In this document: in pieces, positions 56,452 through 64,000 of the stretch
Layout: each line of letters begins with the position of its first letter
Position numbering within the stretch: position 1 is the stretch's first letter
Notes under the pieces: model-generated
Database searches by the model: none
What the model was told of the DNA's origin: nothing
What the model saw: the letters and a program-made list of their open reading frames with translations, nothing else
NCBI RefSeq assembly: GCF_900100885.1
Contig: NZ_LT629692.1
Coordinates: 930,001 to 994,000, forward strand
Source: Microbacterium pygmaeum
Lineage (GTDB): Bacteria > Actinomycetota > Actinomycetes > Actinomycetales > Microbacteriaceae
Direction of reading: 5' to 3'
Length of the DNA stretch: 64,000 nucleotides
Position numbers and translations under genes: made by a program

Positions 56452-57807
56452 TCAGCTCGTCCGCGTGCGGGCGGGCAGGCGCTCCTCGACGGGGAGGGGA
56501 ACCGGCGTCGTTCCGGCGATCTCGTCGGAGAACTCGACGGCGGACGGGACGATGCGAAGCGGCCGTGTCTCATCCAGCGTCAGACGGAAGCGACTCGTCT
56601 CGTGCCGATGCACCCGGCCGGACACGAGCAGCCAGGTGATGCCGATGCCGAAGGCCACGAGCGCCGCTGCGGCGCCGAGCAGAATCGCCGTCCGGGGGCC
56701 GAATTCCGCCGCCACCCACCCCACGATCGGAGCGCCGATGGGAGTTCCGCCCATCAGGATCGCCATGTAGAGCGCGAGGACGCGCCCGCGGAGGGCGGGA
56801 TCGGTGGTCGTCTGCACGTATCCGTTCGCTGTGGTCAGCATTGTCACGACGGCGAAACCCGTGAACATGAGCGTGACGGCATATGCCCAATAGGTGGGCA
56901 TGAACGCCGAGACGGCTGCGGCGACGGCGAACAGCAGCGTGCCGCCGATCACCACGCGGATCCGGGCTCGGTCGCGACGGGCGGCCAGGAGTGCGCCGAC
57001 CAGGGAGCCGATCGCCAGGATCGAGCTGAGCAGGCCGTATCCGTCGGCGTCCTGGCCGAACTCGAGCGCCATCGTCGAGGCGAAGATCGGGAAGTTCATC
57101 CCGAACGCGCCGATGAGGAAGACCATCGCGAAGGTGACGATCAGGTCTGGCCGACGCCCGACGTAGCGGAAGCCGTCCGCCAGTCGCGAGGCGCCGATGT
57201 TCTTCGGGCGGGGGATCAGCTCGTGCGTGCGGATCAGCATGAGAGCCACGATCATCGCCAGGAAGGTCACGCCGTTCACCAGGAACACCCACCCGGTACC
57301 GACCGCGACGATCACGATGCCGGCGACGGCGGGGCCGATCATGCGCGCGCCGTTGAACGAAGCGGCATTCAACGCCACTGCGTTCGACGCGTTCTCGTGA
57401 TCGACGAGGTCGGAGACGAACGCCTGGCGGGCCGGGTTGTCGAACGCGGCGACGACGCCGAGAGCGAGCGCGAAGGCGTAGATGAGCGGCAGCGTCATGA
57501 CGCCGACGAGGATGAGCACGCCGATGGCGACGCCCAGCACGAGCAGCAGGCTCTGAGTGAGCATGAGCAGCTTGCGCCGGTCGAACTTGTCGGCGACCAG
57601 GCCCGTGACGCCCACGAGCAGCAGCGGTGGCGCGAATTGCAGGGCCATCGTGACGCCCATCGCACCGGCGTCGTTGACGGTGAGTTCGGTCAGGACGACC
57701 CAGCTCAGCGCGGTGGCCTGCATCCAGGCGCCGGTGTTGGAGACGAGTGCGCCGATGAACCAGACCCGGTAGTTGAACACCGAGAACGAGCGGAACATGG
57801 CACTCAT
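56452..57807 (-). CDS. MFS exporter (DHA3/EntS-like)
   Basis: 451 residues with twelve membrane helices (VWFIGALVSNTGAWMQATALSW first; DNPARQAFVSDLVDHENASNAVALNAASFNGARMIGPAVAG is split by the typical DHA3 motifs). Probably drug or siderophore export by proton antiport. The polar C-terminal tail of about 50 residues is cytoplasmic. Its start overlaps the MarR gene stop (ATGA), so both are one unit and MarR probably regulates it. Convergent with the alditol oxidase, 5 bases apart. Confidence 0.85.
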   Translation of the reverse strand: MSAMFRSFSVFNYRVWFIGALVSNTGAWMQATALSWVVLTELTVNDAGAMGVTMALQFAPPLLLVGVTGLVADKFDRRKLLMLTQSLLLVLGVAIGVLILVGVMTLPLIYAFALALGVVAAFDNPARQAFVSDLVDHENASNAVALNAASFNGARMIGPAVAGIVIVAVGTGWVFLVNGVTFLAMIVALMLIRTHELIPRPKNIGASRLADGFRYVGRRPDLIVTFAMVFLIGAFGMNFPIFASTMALEFGQDADGYGLLSSILAIGSLVGALLAARRDRARIRVVIGGTLLFAVAAAVSAFMPTYWAYAVTLMFTGFAVVTMLTTANGYVQTTTDPALRGRVLALYMAILMGGTPIGAPIVGWVAAEFGPRTAILLGAAAALVAFGIGITWLLVSGRVHRHETSRFRLTLDETRPLRIVPSAVEFSDEIAGTTPVPLPVEERLPARTRTS

Positions 57808-58247
57808 CGGGCGACGATCCGCTGCATGAGGGCGGCCGCCTCGGCCAGCACGCCGCGTTCGGCAGGGCTGAGTTCGGCAAGGGCTTCTTCGACCCAGGCG
57901 TCGCGTCGCCGCGCGGTCTCATCGACCACGGCACGACCGGAGTCGGTCAGTTCGATGACGACTTTGCGACCGTCACTCTCGTCTGCGCTGCGGCTGATGT
58001 ATCCGCCGTCCTGCAGGCAGTTCACGGTGCGGTTCATCGCGGGGGCCGACACCCGCTCGCGGTCGGCGAGCTGGGTGAGGGTGTGCGGACCGTGGATGAA
58101 GAGGCCGGCGAGGACGGCGAACTGGCCGTCGCTCATCGAGTCGACCGCGCGTTGCGTGCGCATCCGTCGAGCGAGCCGGAAGGTGGCGATCCGCAGGTCG
58201 GATGCCTCGGAGGAGAGGTCATGGTGCTGTGGATCGTCGTTCATCAT
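57804..58247 (-). CDS. MarR-family regulator
   Basis: 147 residues with a winged helix: GPHTLTQLADRERVSAPAMNRTVNCLQDGGYISRSADESDGRKVVIELT. It carries the DxRxxxV/I-type wing (DESDGRKVVIELT). It is co-translated with the downstream MFS exporter and divergent from an alpha/beta hydrolase gene. A likely ligand-responsive repressor of the exporter; the effector is unknown. Two adjacent ATG codons start it (MMND). Confidence 0.88.
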   Translation of the reverse strand: MMNDDPQHHDLSSEASDLRIATFRLARRMRTQRAVDSMSDGQFAVLAGLFIHGPHTLTQLADRERVSAPAMNRTVNCLQDGGYISRSADESDGRKVVIELTDSGRAVVDETARRRDAWVEEALAELSPAERGVLAEAAALMQRIVAR

Positions 58248-58252
58248 CGATC

Positions 58253-58280
58253 CTTAGCATAGGTCATTATCTTTGTTAAG
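58253..58280. promoter_or_regulatory. MarR operator candidate
   Basis: CTTAGCA (58253-58259) and TGTTAAG (58274-58280) form an inverted repeat with one mismatch in an A/T-rich stretch immediately upstream of the MarR start. Confidence 0.35.
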
Positions 58281-58319
58281 TAAATTGTGGATGCCGGAAC
58301 GCTCGGCCGAACGCGCACC

Positions 58320-58325
58320 TAGACT
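58320..58325 (+). promoter_or_regulatory. -10 hexamer of a probable leaderless promoter
   Basis: TAGACT lies six bases before the ATG at 58332. Confidence 0.4.
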
Positions 58326-58331
58326 CGCTCC

Positions 58332-59183
58332 ATGCCCGAGTTCATCGATGCACACGGCATCGCGATCGTCTACGACGTCCATCCCGCGAAGACCGAACCT
58401 CGAGCCGTTGTGCAGGTGCTGCACGGGGTCGGCGAGCACGCGGCGCGGTATGCGGCCACGATCTCGGCGCTCACCGACGACGGGTACACCGTGTACGCCG
58501 ACGATCACCGTGGTCACGGCCGCACGGGCATGAAGCAGTATGACGGCGACGCGTCCAAGCTCGGCCGGCTCGGCCCCGGCGGTCATCGGGCAGCGGTCGC
58601 TGCGGTCTGGCAATTCACCCAGCTCATCCGCGACGAGAACCCGGGCCTTCCTCTGGTGCTGCTCGGGCATTCGTGGGGATCGTTTCTCGCTCAGATCCTC
58701 CTCAACGACCACCCGGACGCCTACGACGCCGTGATCCTGTCGGGGTCGGGACTTCGGACGCCTGCCTCGCTGAACGCAGGCGATCTGAACGCCCGATGGA
58801 AGGGCGAGGACGCGATGGGCACCGAATGGCTGTCCTCGGACCTGGCTGTCGGCCAGGACTTCGTCGATGACCCGCTGACGACGACGACGCCCATCGCCAG
58901 ACTGTTCGGCGTGGTCGACGGAGTGCGGATCTACGGTCTGCCGCGTAAGGACGTCGGCCGCGACATCCCGGTCCTGCTGCTCGTCGGTCGGGAAGATCCC
59001 GTCGGCGGTCCCCGCAGTGTCCATAAGCTCGCCGACGCATATCGCAAGCGGTCAGGCTTCACGGATGTGACCACGCTCGTCTATCCGGGCGCTCGCCACG
59101 AGGTCTTCAACGAGGTGATGCAGAACGACGTCCGCGGCGATCTGCTCGCCTGGCTCGACCGGCGGTTCCCGGCCCGCGACTGA
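58332..59183 (+). CDS. Alpha/beta hydrolase, monoacylglycerol lipase-like
   Basis: 283 residues. VLHGVGEHAARYA oxyanion region, nucleophile Ser114 in LLGHSWGS, acid Asp in LVGREDPVGG (about 231) and His in PGARHEVFNE (about 262). The cap and DHRGHGRTG motif resemble monoacylglycerol lipases and lysophospholipases. No signal peptide, so it is cytoplasmic. Followed 16 bases later by the lipoate ligase gene, which has its own -10. Confidence 0.85.
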   Translation: MPEFIDAHGIAIVYDVHPAKTEPRAVVQVLHGVGEHAARYAATISALTDDGYTVYADDHRGHGRTGMKQYDGDASKLGRLGPGGHRAAVAAVWQFTQLIRDENPGLPLVLLGHSWGSFLAQILLNDHPDAYDAVILSGSGLRTPASLNAGDLNARWKGEDAMGTEWLSSDLAVGQDFVDDPLTTTTPIARLFGVVDGVRIYGLPRKDVGRDIPVLLLVGREDPVGGPRSVHKLADAYRKRSGFTDVTTLVYPGARHEVFNEVMQNDVRGDLLAWLDRRFPARD

Positions 59184-59187
59184 CCAA

Positions 59188-59193
59188 TAGGGT
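59188..59193 (+). promoter_or_regulatory. -10 hexamer of a probable leaderless promoter
   Basis: TAGGGT lies six bases before the ATG at 59200. Confidence 0.4.
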
Positions 59194-59199
59194 TGAGCC

Positions 59200-60249
59200 A
59201 TGCACGGCGAATACAAGGTGCCCGGAGGCAAGCTGGTCGTCGTCGACCTCGAGGAGCGCGACGGGCGCATCGCGGAGTTCCGCCTCGCGGGAGACTTCTT
59301 TCTCGAGCCGGACACTGCACTGGACGACATCGATTCCGCCGTCAACGGGTTGCCGGTGGAATCGGATGCCGCAGCCATCGCCGCCGCGGTCCGGGCGGCG
59401 CTGCCGGAAGGAGCCCAGATGCTCGGGTTCACGCCGGAGGCGGTCGGCACCGCGGTGCGCCGGGCGCTGGTGACGGCCCCGGGGTGGAAGGACTTCGACT
59501 GGGAGGTCGTGCACGACGGGCCTGTCTCGCCGCGGATGAACCTCGCCCTGGACGAGGTGCTGACCACCCGCGTGGGCGACGGCCGGCGGCGGCCCACCCT
59601 GCGGTTATGGGAATGGGACGAGTCGGCGGTGGTGATCGGCTCGTTCCAGTCGCTGCGCAACGAGGTCGACCCCGACGGCGCGACGCGGCACGGATTCGAC
59701 GTCGTCCGGCGGATCTCGGGCGGCGGGGCGATGCTGATGGGGGCGAACTCGATCGTCACGTATTCGCTCTACGTGCCGGCATCCCTCGTCGCTGGCATGA
59801 CCTTCGCCGACTCGTACGCCTTCCTGGACGACTGGGTCCTGCAGGCGCTGCGCTCGCTCGGCATCGCGGCCACCTATCAGCCGCTCAATGACATCGCCTC
59901 CCCGCAGGGCAAGATCGGAGGCGCGGCGCAGAAGCGCCTCGCCAACGGCGGAGTGCTCCACCACGCGACCCTGAGCTACGACATGGACGGCCAGGTGATG
60001 ACCGAGGTCCTGCGCATCGGTCGCGAGAAGCTCAGCGACAAGGGGACCACCTCGGCCGCGAAGCGGGTCGATCCGCTGCGACGTCAGACGGGGCTGCCCC
60101 GCGAGGCGATCATCGAGCGGTTCATCGAGACGTTCACAACGCTCTACGACGCGGTCCCCGGCCATATCACCGAAGAGGAATACGCCGAGGCGGAGGCGCT
60201 GGTCGAGTCGAAGTTCTCGACCGACGCCTGGTTGCAGCGCGTTCCGTGA
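59200..60249 (+). CDS. Lipoate-protein ligase A family protein
   Basis: 349 residues. The N-terminal ~90 residues (MHGEYKVPGGKLVVVDLEE, LAGDFFLEPDTALDDI) resemble the accessory domain found at the C-terminus of E. coli LplA; the catalytic domain follows with VVRRISGGGAML and the Lys of GKIGGAAQKR near 237. It should activate lipoate with ATP and attach it to 2-oxoacid dehydrogenase and glycine-cleavage proteins. The domain order is thus reversed from E. coli. The GTGA stop/start overlap joins it to the DNA methyltransferase gene. Confidence 0.87.
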   Translation: MHGEYKVPGGKLVVVDLEERDGRIAEFRLAGDFFLEPDTALDDIDSAVNGLPVESDAAAIAAAVRAALPEGAQMLGFTPEAVGTAVRRALVTAPGWKDFDWEVVHDGPVSPRMNLALDEVLTTRVGDGRRRPTLRLWEWDESAVVIGSFQSLRNEVDPDGATRHGFDVVRRISGGGAMLMGANSIVTYSLYVPASLVAGMTFADSYAFLDDWVLQALRSLGIAATYQPLNDIASPQGKIGGAAQKRLANGGVLHHATLSYDMDGQVMTEVLRIGREKLSDKGTTSAAKRVDPLRRQTGLPREAIIERFIETFTTLYDAVPGHITEEEYAEAEALVESKFSTDAWLQRVP

Positions 60250-61118
60250 GCGATCCGGTCCCCGAGCTCGTCGAAGGTGCGGTCACGATCCATCACGGTG
60301 ACAATCTCGACGTGATGTCGGGGTTTCCCGATCGCTCGTTCACCCTGATCTACCTGGATCCGCCGTTCAATACCGGCCGCGCCCAGGAGCGTGCCGTCGA
60401 GACGGCACGTATGCCGGGTACGGAGTCGACCGGCTCGTCGGTGGTGAGACGCGGTTTCCACGGCCGCGACTACGAACGTCTTCGCGGCGATCTACGCGTC
60501 TACGACGACCGTTTCGACGACTATTGGGGTTTCCTCGAGCCGCGACTGGCCGAAGCGTGGCGTCTGCTCGCCGTCGACGGCACGCTGTACCTGCACCTGG
60601 ACTACCGCGAGGCGCACTATGCCAAGGTCCTGCTGGATGCGATCTTCGGGCGCGATCACTTCCTCAACGAGCTCATCTGGGCCTACGACTACGGCGCCAA
60701 ATCGCGTCGCCGCTGGCCGACCAAGCACGACACGATCCTGGTCTACGTCAAGGACCCTGCACGGTACTGGTTCGACTCGGAGGCGGTGGATCGCGAGCCG
60801 TACATGGCCCCGGGGCTGGTGACGCCCGAGAAGGCGGCCCGCGGCAAGCTGCCGACCGATGTGTGGTGGCACACGATCGTGCCGACCTCTGGGCGCGAGA
60901 AGACCGGATATCCGACGCAGAAGCCCGAAGGCGTCCTGCGACGGATCGTCCAGGCGTCCAGTCGACCCGGTGACCGGGTGCTCGACCCGTTCGCCGGCAG
61001 CGGCACGACCGGCGCGGTGGCCGCCGCGCTCGGACGCGAGGCGGTGCTGATCGATTCGAGCACGGCGGCGATCGATGTGATGACGACGCGGATGCCGGGG
61101 GCGGTCGTCCGCGGCTAG
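60246..61118 (+). CDS. Beta-class DNA methyltransferase (N6-adenine or N4-cytosine), orphan
   Basis: 290 residues from the GTG overlapping the lipoate ligase stop. Catalytic motif IV DPPFNTG (38-44) precedes the SAM-binding motif I DPFAGSGTTGA (about 248), the order of beta-class enzymes. Between them is YLHLDYREAHYAKVLLDAIFG. A target-recognition domain of moderate size lies mid-sequence (WAYDYGAKSRRRWPTKHDTILVY). No restriction endonuclease or specificity subunit is nearby, so it is a solitary methyltransferase, perhaps regulatory. Recognition site is unknown. Confidence 0.87.
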   Translation: MSDPVPELVEGAVTIHHGDNLDVMSGFPDRSFTLIYLDPPFNTGRAQERAVETARMPGTESTGSSVVRRGFHGRDYERLRGDLRVYDDRFDDYWGFLEPRLAEAWRLLAVDGTLYLHLDYREAHYAKVLLDAIFGRDHFLNELIWAYDYGAKSRRRWPTKHDTILVYVKDPARYWFDSEAVDREPYMAPGLVTPEKAARGKLPTDVWWHTIVPTSGREKTGYPTQKPEGVLRRIVQASSRPGDRVLDPFAGSGTTGAVAAALGREAVLIDSSTAAIDVMTTRMPGAVVRG

Positions 61119-61128
61119 CCGTGGCGCC

Positions 61129-61605
61129 TCAGGTCTCGCGGAGGTGCTCGATCTCTTCGCGGTTGATCTCGGCCGCCCGTGCGAACAGTTCGCCCGCGAA
61201 GCGGATCTGCTCATCGGTGAGGGTGTCGAGGTACTCCGCCCACCGGGCGCCGACCCGACCGTAGATGGGTCCGACCCGGTCCATGACGGTCTCCACCCGC
61301 GCGGTGACGATCACGCGACGGCGGTCCGCGGCATCCCGCTCCCTCGTCACATAGCCTGCGAGTTCCAGGCGATCGATGACCGCCGTGATCGACCCGCCTG
61401 CGGTCAGCCCGGTGCGCTCGGCGAGTTCTCCCGGGGTGGCGGGGCCCTCGCTCATCAGCAGACCCACCACCTGCATGTCGGTGCTGTTGTTGCCGCCGGA
61501 GCGCGCCACCGCGTCCTGGAAGAGGACCGCGCGCGCCATGAATTCGCGCATGACGGCGGACATGTGCTCGATGGATTCGGCGCGCGTTGCGTTCTTCGGC
61601 GGCAT
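61129..61605 (-). CDS. MarR-family regulator
   Basis: 158 residues with winged helix GPATPGELAERTGLTAGGSITAVIDRLELAGYVTRERDAADRRRVIVTA. The wing DAADRRRVIV carries the DxRxxxV motif. A conserved N-terminal dimerisation helix (EHMSAVMREFMARAVLFQDAVA) and a C-terminal helix (EQIRFAGELFARAAEINREEIEHL) are present. It is divergent from an FAD monooxygenase gene with a strong palindrome in between, so it probably represses that gene and itself. Confidence 0.9.
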   Translation of the reverse strand: MPPKNATRAESIEHMSAVMREFMARAVLFQDAVARSGGNNSTDMQVVGLLMSEGPATPGELAERTGLTAGGSITAVIDRLELAGYVTRERDAADRRRVIVTARVETVMDRVGPIYGRVGARWAEYLDTLTDEQIRFAGELFARAAEINREEIEHLRET

Positions 61606-61627
61606 CGAATATTCTCTCCAAATACGA

Positions 61628-61650
61628 GAGACTCTAGATTCGAGAGTCTC
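61628..61650. promoter_or_regulatory. MarR operator between regulator and monooxygenase
   Basis: GAGACTCT (61628-61635) and AGAGTCTC (61643-61650) form a perfect 8-base inverted repeat with a 7-base spacer, 20 bases before the monooxygenase start and 23 bases from the MarR start. Confidence 0.72.
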
Positions 61651-61669
61651 GCTTCTTCAAGGATACCAA

Positions 61670-62869
61670 ATGCCTCGTGCACTGATCATCGGCGCCGGGG
61701 TGGCCGGCCCGATCACCGCCATGTTCCTGCTGCGCGCCGGATGGGACGTCGAGGTCTTCGAGGCCGACGCCACCCCGGACGCATTCGCCGGGCTGTTCCT
61801 CAACGTCGCCACGAACGGACTGTCGGTGCTCGACCAGCTCGGCCTGAAGGAGCGGCTGCTCACCGATGGCCATCGGGCGTCGTCCATGGTCATGCGGAGC
61901 GGCTCCGGGCGTGAACTCGGCAGGGTGCCGAACGGACCCGCCGGCGACCCCGCGCGGGGGAGCGTCATCGTTCGCCGCGCCTGGCTCCACGAGGTCATCC
62001 GTGACGCAGCGCTGGCCGCGGGCGTGCCGATCGTGCAGGGAGCGCGCCTGGTCTCGATCGACGAGACGTCCGATCGCGTGCGTGCGACGTTCGCCGACGG
62101 ACGCACCGCCGAGGGCGACGTGCTCATCGGCGCCGACGGCATCCGGTCGTTCACACGCTCCTGGATCGACCCGGGCGCTCCGGCGCCGCGGTACAGCGGT
62201 CTGGTCGGAACCGGCGGCTTCGCGCGGGTCCCTGGGCTGGAGCCGACCCCCGACACCCAGTACATGGTGTTCGGTGCGCGCTCGTTCTTCGGCTACCTCG
62301 TGCGCACGGACGGGACCGCGTACTGGTTCGCCAACCTCACGAGCCCCGAGCCCGCGCGCGGGTCGCTGCGCGGCATCCGCTCCTCCGACTGGCTGGCGCG
62401 CCTGCGCGACCTGCACAGCGACGACCCGGCGCCGGTACCCGGAATCCTGGCGGCCACCGACGGCGACGTCGGCGGATACCCGATCTACGAGCTGAGCGGC
62501 GTCCAGCGGTGGAGCCGCGGCCGCGTCGTCGCGATCGGCGATGCCGTGCACGCGATGTCGCCCAGCGCGGGGCAGGGTGCCTCCCTCGCGCTCGAGGATG
62601 CGATCACCGTCGCGAAGTGCCTGCGTGATCTGCCGACGCCCGAGGCGGCGTTCGCCGAGTATCAGCGACTGCGCCAGCCGCGTGCAGCGGCGGTTGCGAA
62701 GTACGCGCGGGCGATCGATGCGCGCAAGCGCGTCACGAAGTCGCGCTTCGGGATCGCGATGCGCGACCGGATGATGCCGCTCTTCCTGAAGAAGGCCGCG
62801 AACGACACTCGGAACGACTGGCTCTACAACGCCGAGATCCCCTGGGACCGCTCGCTCGTGCGGCGGTAG
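61670..62869 (+). CDS. FAD-dependent aromatic-type monooxygenase
   Basis: 399 residues from an ATG with AAGGA 6 bases upstream; an upstream open frame crosses the operator and is rejected. Motifs in order: LIIGAGVAGPITAMFLLRAG (FAD ADP loop), LIGADGIRS (DG motif), AIGDAVHAMSPSAGQGASLALEDA (GD motif near 290). These define class A flavoprotein hydroxylases such as TetX and p-hydroxybenzoate hydroxylase. MarR control suggests a xenobiotic or phenolic substrate. The substrate cannot be read from the sequence. Confidence 0.88.
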   Translation: MPRALIIGAGVAGPITAMFLLRAGWDVEVFEADATPDAFAGLFLNVATNGLSVLDQLGLKERLLTDGHRASSMVMRSGSGRELGRVPNGPAGDPARGSVIVRRAWLHEVIRDAALAAGVPIVQGARLVSIDETSDRVRATFADGRTAEGDVLIGADGIRSFTRSWIDPGAPAPRYSGLVGTGGFARVPGLEPTPDTQYMVFGARSFFGYLVRTDGTAYWFANLTSPEPARGSLRGIRSSDWLARLRDLHSDDPAPVPGILAATDGDVGGYPIYELSGVQRWSRGRVVAIGDAVHAMSPSAGQGASLALEDAITVAKCLRDLPTPEAAFAEYQRLRQPRAAAVAKYARAIDARKRVTKSRFGIAMRDRMMPLFLKKAANDTRNDWLYNAEIPWDRSLVRR

Positions 62870-62903
62870 GCGTCAGCCCGGCCGCTCCCGCAGCCCCGGC
62901 CCG

Positions 62904-62909
62904 TAGGCT
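62904..62909 (+). promoter_or_regulatory. -10 hexamer of a probable leaderless promoter
   Basis: TAGGCT lies six bases before the ATG at 62916. Confidence 0.4.
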
Positions 62910-62915
62910 CGGCGT

Positions 62916-63902
62916 ATGCGCTTCGGAACCTTCATCCCCCAGGGCTGGCGATTCGATCTCGTCGGCATCGACCCGTCCGCTCAGTGGGACGCGATGCGCT
63001 CGCTCGCCGAGCACGCCGATGCCGGAGCCTGGGAATCGCTCTGGGTCTACGACCACTTCCACACCACCCCGATCGCCAGCGAAGAGGCCACGCACGAGGC
63101 GTGGAGTCTGATGGCGGCGTTCGGGGCCTCGACCTCCCGCATCCGGCTCGGTCAGATGTGCACCTGCATGAGCTACCGCAACCCGGCCTTCCTCGCCAAG
63201 GTCGCCGCAACGATCGATCACGTCTCGAACGGCCGGGTCGAGATGGGCATCGGCGGCGGCTGGTACGAGCACGAATGGCGCGCCTACGGCTATGGCTTCC
63301 CGCCGATCAAGGAGCGGCTCGGCCGCCTCCGCGAGGGTGTCGAGATCATGCACCAGGCCTGGACGACGGGTACGGCGACTCTGAACGGCGAGTACTACCA
63401 GGTGGACGGCGCGATCGTCCGGCCGCTCCCGCGCCAGGAGAGCGGCATCCCGTTCTGGATCGCCGGCGGCGGCGAGAAGGTGACGCTGAAGATCGCGGCG
63501 AAGTACGCAGGCTACACGAACTTCGCCGGATCGATCGAGGAGTTCGACCACAAGAGCGCCGTCCTGCGGGGTCACTGCGAGGCGCTGGGCCGCGACTTCT
63601 CGTCGATCACCCGGAGCTCGAACTTCAACACGATCGTCGCCGATACCGAGGCCGAAGCGCGCGACCGGCTGGCGGCCGTCAAGGCGCGGCTGCTGCCGCA
63701 CCTGGGCCGGGAGCGCGCCGACGCGATCGAGCGCGACTACCTCGCCTCGCCGGGGTTCGGCACGCCGGAGCAGGTCGCAGAGCGGCTCGCGGAGCGCGCC
63801 GAACACGGCCTCGGCTACGCGATCCACTACTTCCCGGAGGCGGCCTACGACCGTTCGGGCATGGAGCTGTTCGAGCGGGCGGTGATCCCGGCGCTGTCCT
63901 GA
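62916..63902 (+). CDS. LLM-class F420-dependent oxidoreductase
   Basis: 328 residues of the bacterial luciferase-like fold. Motifs: MRFGTFIPQGW, LWVYDHFH, IRLGQMCTCMSYRNPAFLAKVAATIDHVSNGRVEMGIGGGWYEHEWRAYG is split across the characteristic LLM core, followed by PLPRQESGIPFWIAGGG and FGTPEQVAERL. The core pattern is that of actinobacterial F420-dependent rather than FMN-dependent members. Substrate is unknown. Transcribed in the same direction as the monooxygenase, 46 bases downstream, with its own -10. Confidence 0.85.
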   Translation: MRFGTFIPQGWRFDLVGIDPSAQWDAMRSLAEHADAGAWESLWVYDHFHTTPIASEEATHEAWSLMAAFGASTSRIRLGQMCTCMSYRNPAFLAKVAATIDHVSNGRVEMGIGGGWYEHEWRAYGYGFPPIKERLGRLREGVEIMHQAWTTGTATLNGEYYQVDGAIVRPLPRQESGIPFWIAGGGEKVTLKIAAKYAGYTNFAGSIEEFDHKSAVLRGHCEALGRDFSSITRSSNFNTIVADTEAEARDRLAAVKARLLPHLGRERADAIERDYLASPGFGTPEQVAERLAERAEHGLGYAIHYFPEAAYDRSGMELFERAVIPALS

Positions 63903-63913
63903 CCGCCGAGGTG

Positions 63914-63993
63914 GCGCGCAGAACTCAGGAGAACGGCGGTCTGACGTCGCTCCGCACCCCGGTCTGAGGCAGATCCACCTGAGTTGTGCGCGG
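63914..63993. repeat. Inverted repeat after the last gene
   Basis: GCGCGCAGAACTCAGG (63914-63929) and CCTGAGTTGTGCGCGG (63978-63993) pair at 14 of 16 positions around a 48-base interior. It may be a terminator or one copy of a dispersed intergenic repeat. The window ends 7 bases later with no further gene start seen. Confidence 0.5.
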
Positions 63994-64000
63994 CGGGTCG

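Noticed and set aside
1..64000. CRISPR arrays, tRNA or rRNA genes, prophage or conjugation genes.
   Set aside because: No regularly spaced repeats, cloverleaf-like segments, rRNA-like stretches or phage/transfer proteins were recognised on either strand.

Overview
The window is high-GC DNA of an actinobacterium. Dense coding, ATGA/GTGA stop-start overlaps, GTG starts, several leaderless-looking promoters, LacI regulators and an F420-type luciferase-like oxidoreductase all fit Microbacteriaceae, most likely Microbacterium. That placement is inference; there is no rRNA or marker gene here. No gene-free stretch exceeds about 200 bases. I saw no tRNA, rRNA, CRISPR array, prophage or origin. Enzyme names rest on family recognition from the translated sequence without any database search.

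Layout. 1-6 kb: the end of an ornithine aminotransferase, a membrane-anchored molybdopterin oxidoreductase, and the conserved trio of circularly permuted ATP-grasp, alpha-E and transglutaminase proteins. 6-11 kb: an L-rhamnose operon on the minus strand (rhaM, rhaI, a fused aldolase/lactaldehyde dehydrogenase, rhaB). 11-13 kb: a nucleotidyltransferase and a LacI regulator. 13.3-23.3 kb: an ABC sugar importer, two cytoplasmic GH78 alpha-L-rhamnosidases and a second LacI regulator. 23.3-27.8 kb: four translationally coupled genes of an oxidative uronate/aldarate pathway, divergent from a third LacI regulator. 28.9-33.9 kb: nucleoside hydrolase, aldo/keto reductase and GH2 beta-galactosidase. 34.0-35.1 kb: a complete IS481-type element with a 6-bp target duplication.

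35-39.6 kb: GH127 beta-L-arabinofuranosidase, a RuBisCO-like protein and a DUF1537 sugar-acid kinase. 39.8-43.7 kb: a second ABC importer with an Asp/Glu-racemase-like protein, then a SorC regulator. 44.9-54.3 kb: an NAD-dependent epimerase, then a long minus-strand operon (MFS permease, DhaK-DhaL kinase, RpiB-like isomerase, TIM-like isomerase, sugar-phosphate isomerase/epimerase, ApnO-like oxidoisomerase, SDR, ApnL-like lactonase) facing a GntR/FadR regulator. 55-64 kb is less specialised: alditol oxidase, MFS exporter with MarR, alpha/beta hydrolase, lipoate ligase, an orphan DNA methyltransferase, MarR with an FAD monooxygenase, and an LLM oxidoreductase.

Reading the pieces together, 6-54 kb looks like a plant cell-wall (pectin side-chain) utilisation region. 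It holds enzymes for rhamnose, uronate, beta-galactosyl and beta-arabinofuranosyl residues and, most strikingly, nearly every step of D-apiose catabolism. ApnL-like lactonase, ApnO-like oxidoisomerase, DUF1537 kinase (OiaK-like), RuBisCO-like decarboxylase (OiaC-like), LerI-like and DerI-like isomerases would take D-apionolactone to D-erythrose 4-phosphate. These steps are split between two operons about 10 kb apart. Apiose and all the other sugars occur together in rhamnogalacturonan II. Promoter regions carry LacI-type operators with a shared AACCGGTT core at three distant loci, and a second operator type links the rhamnose operon to the rhamnoside importer.
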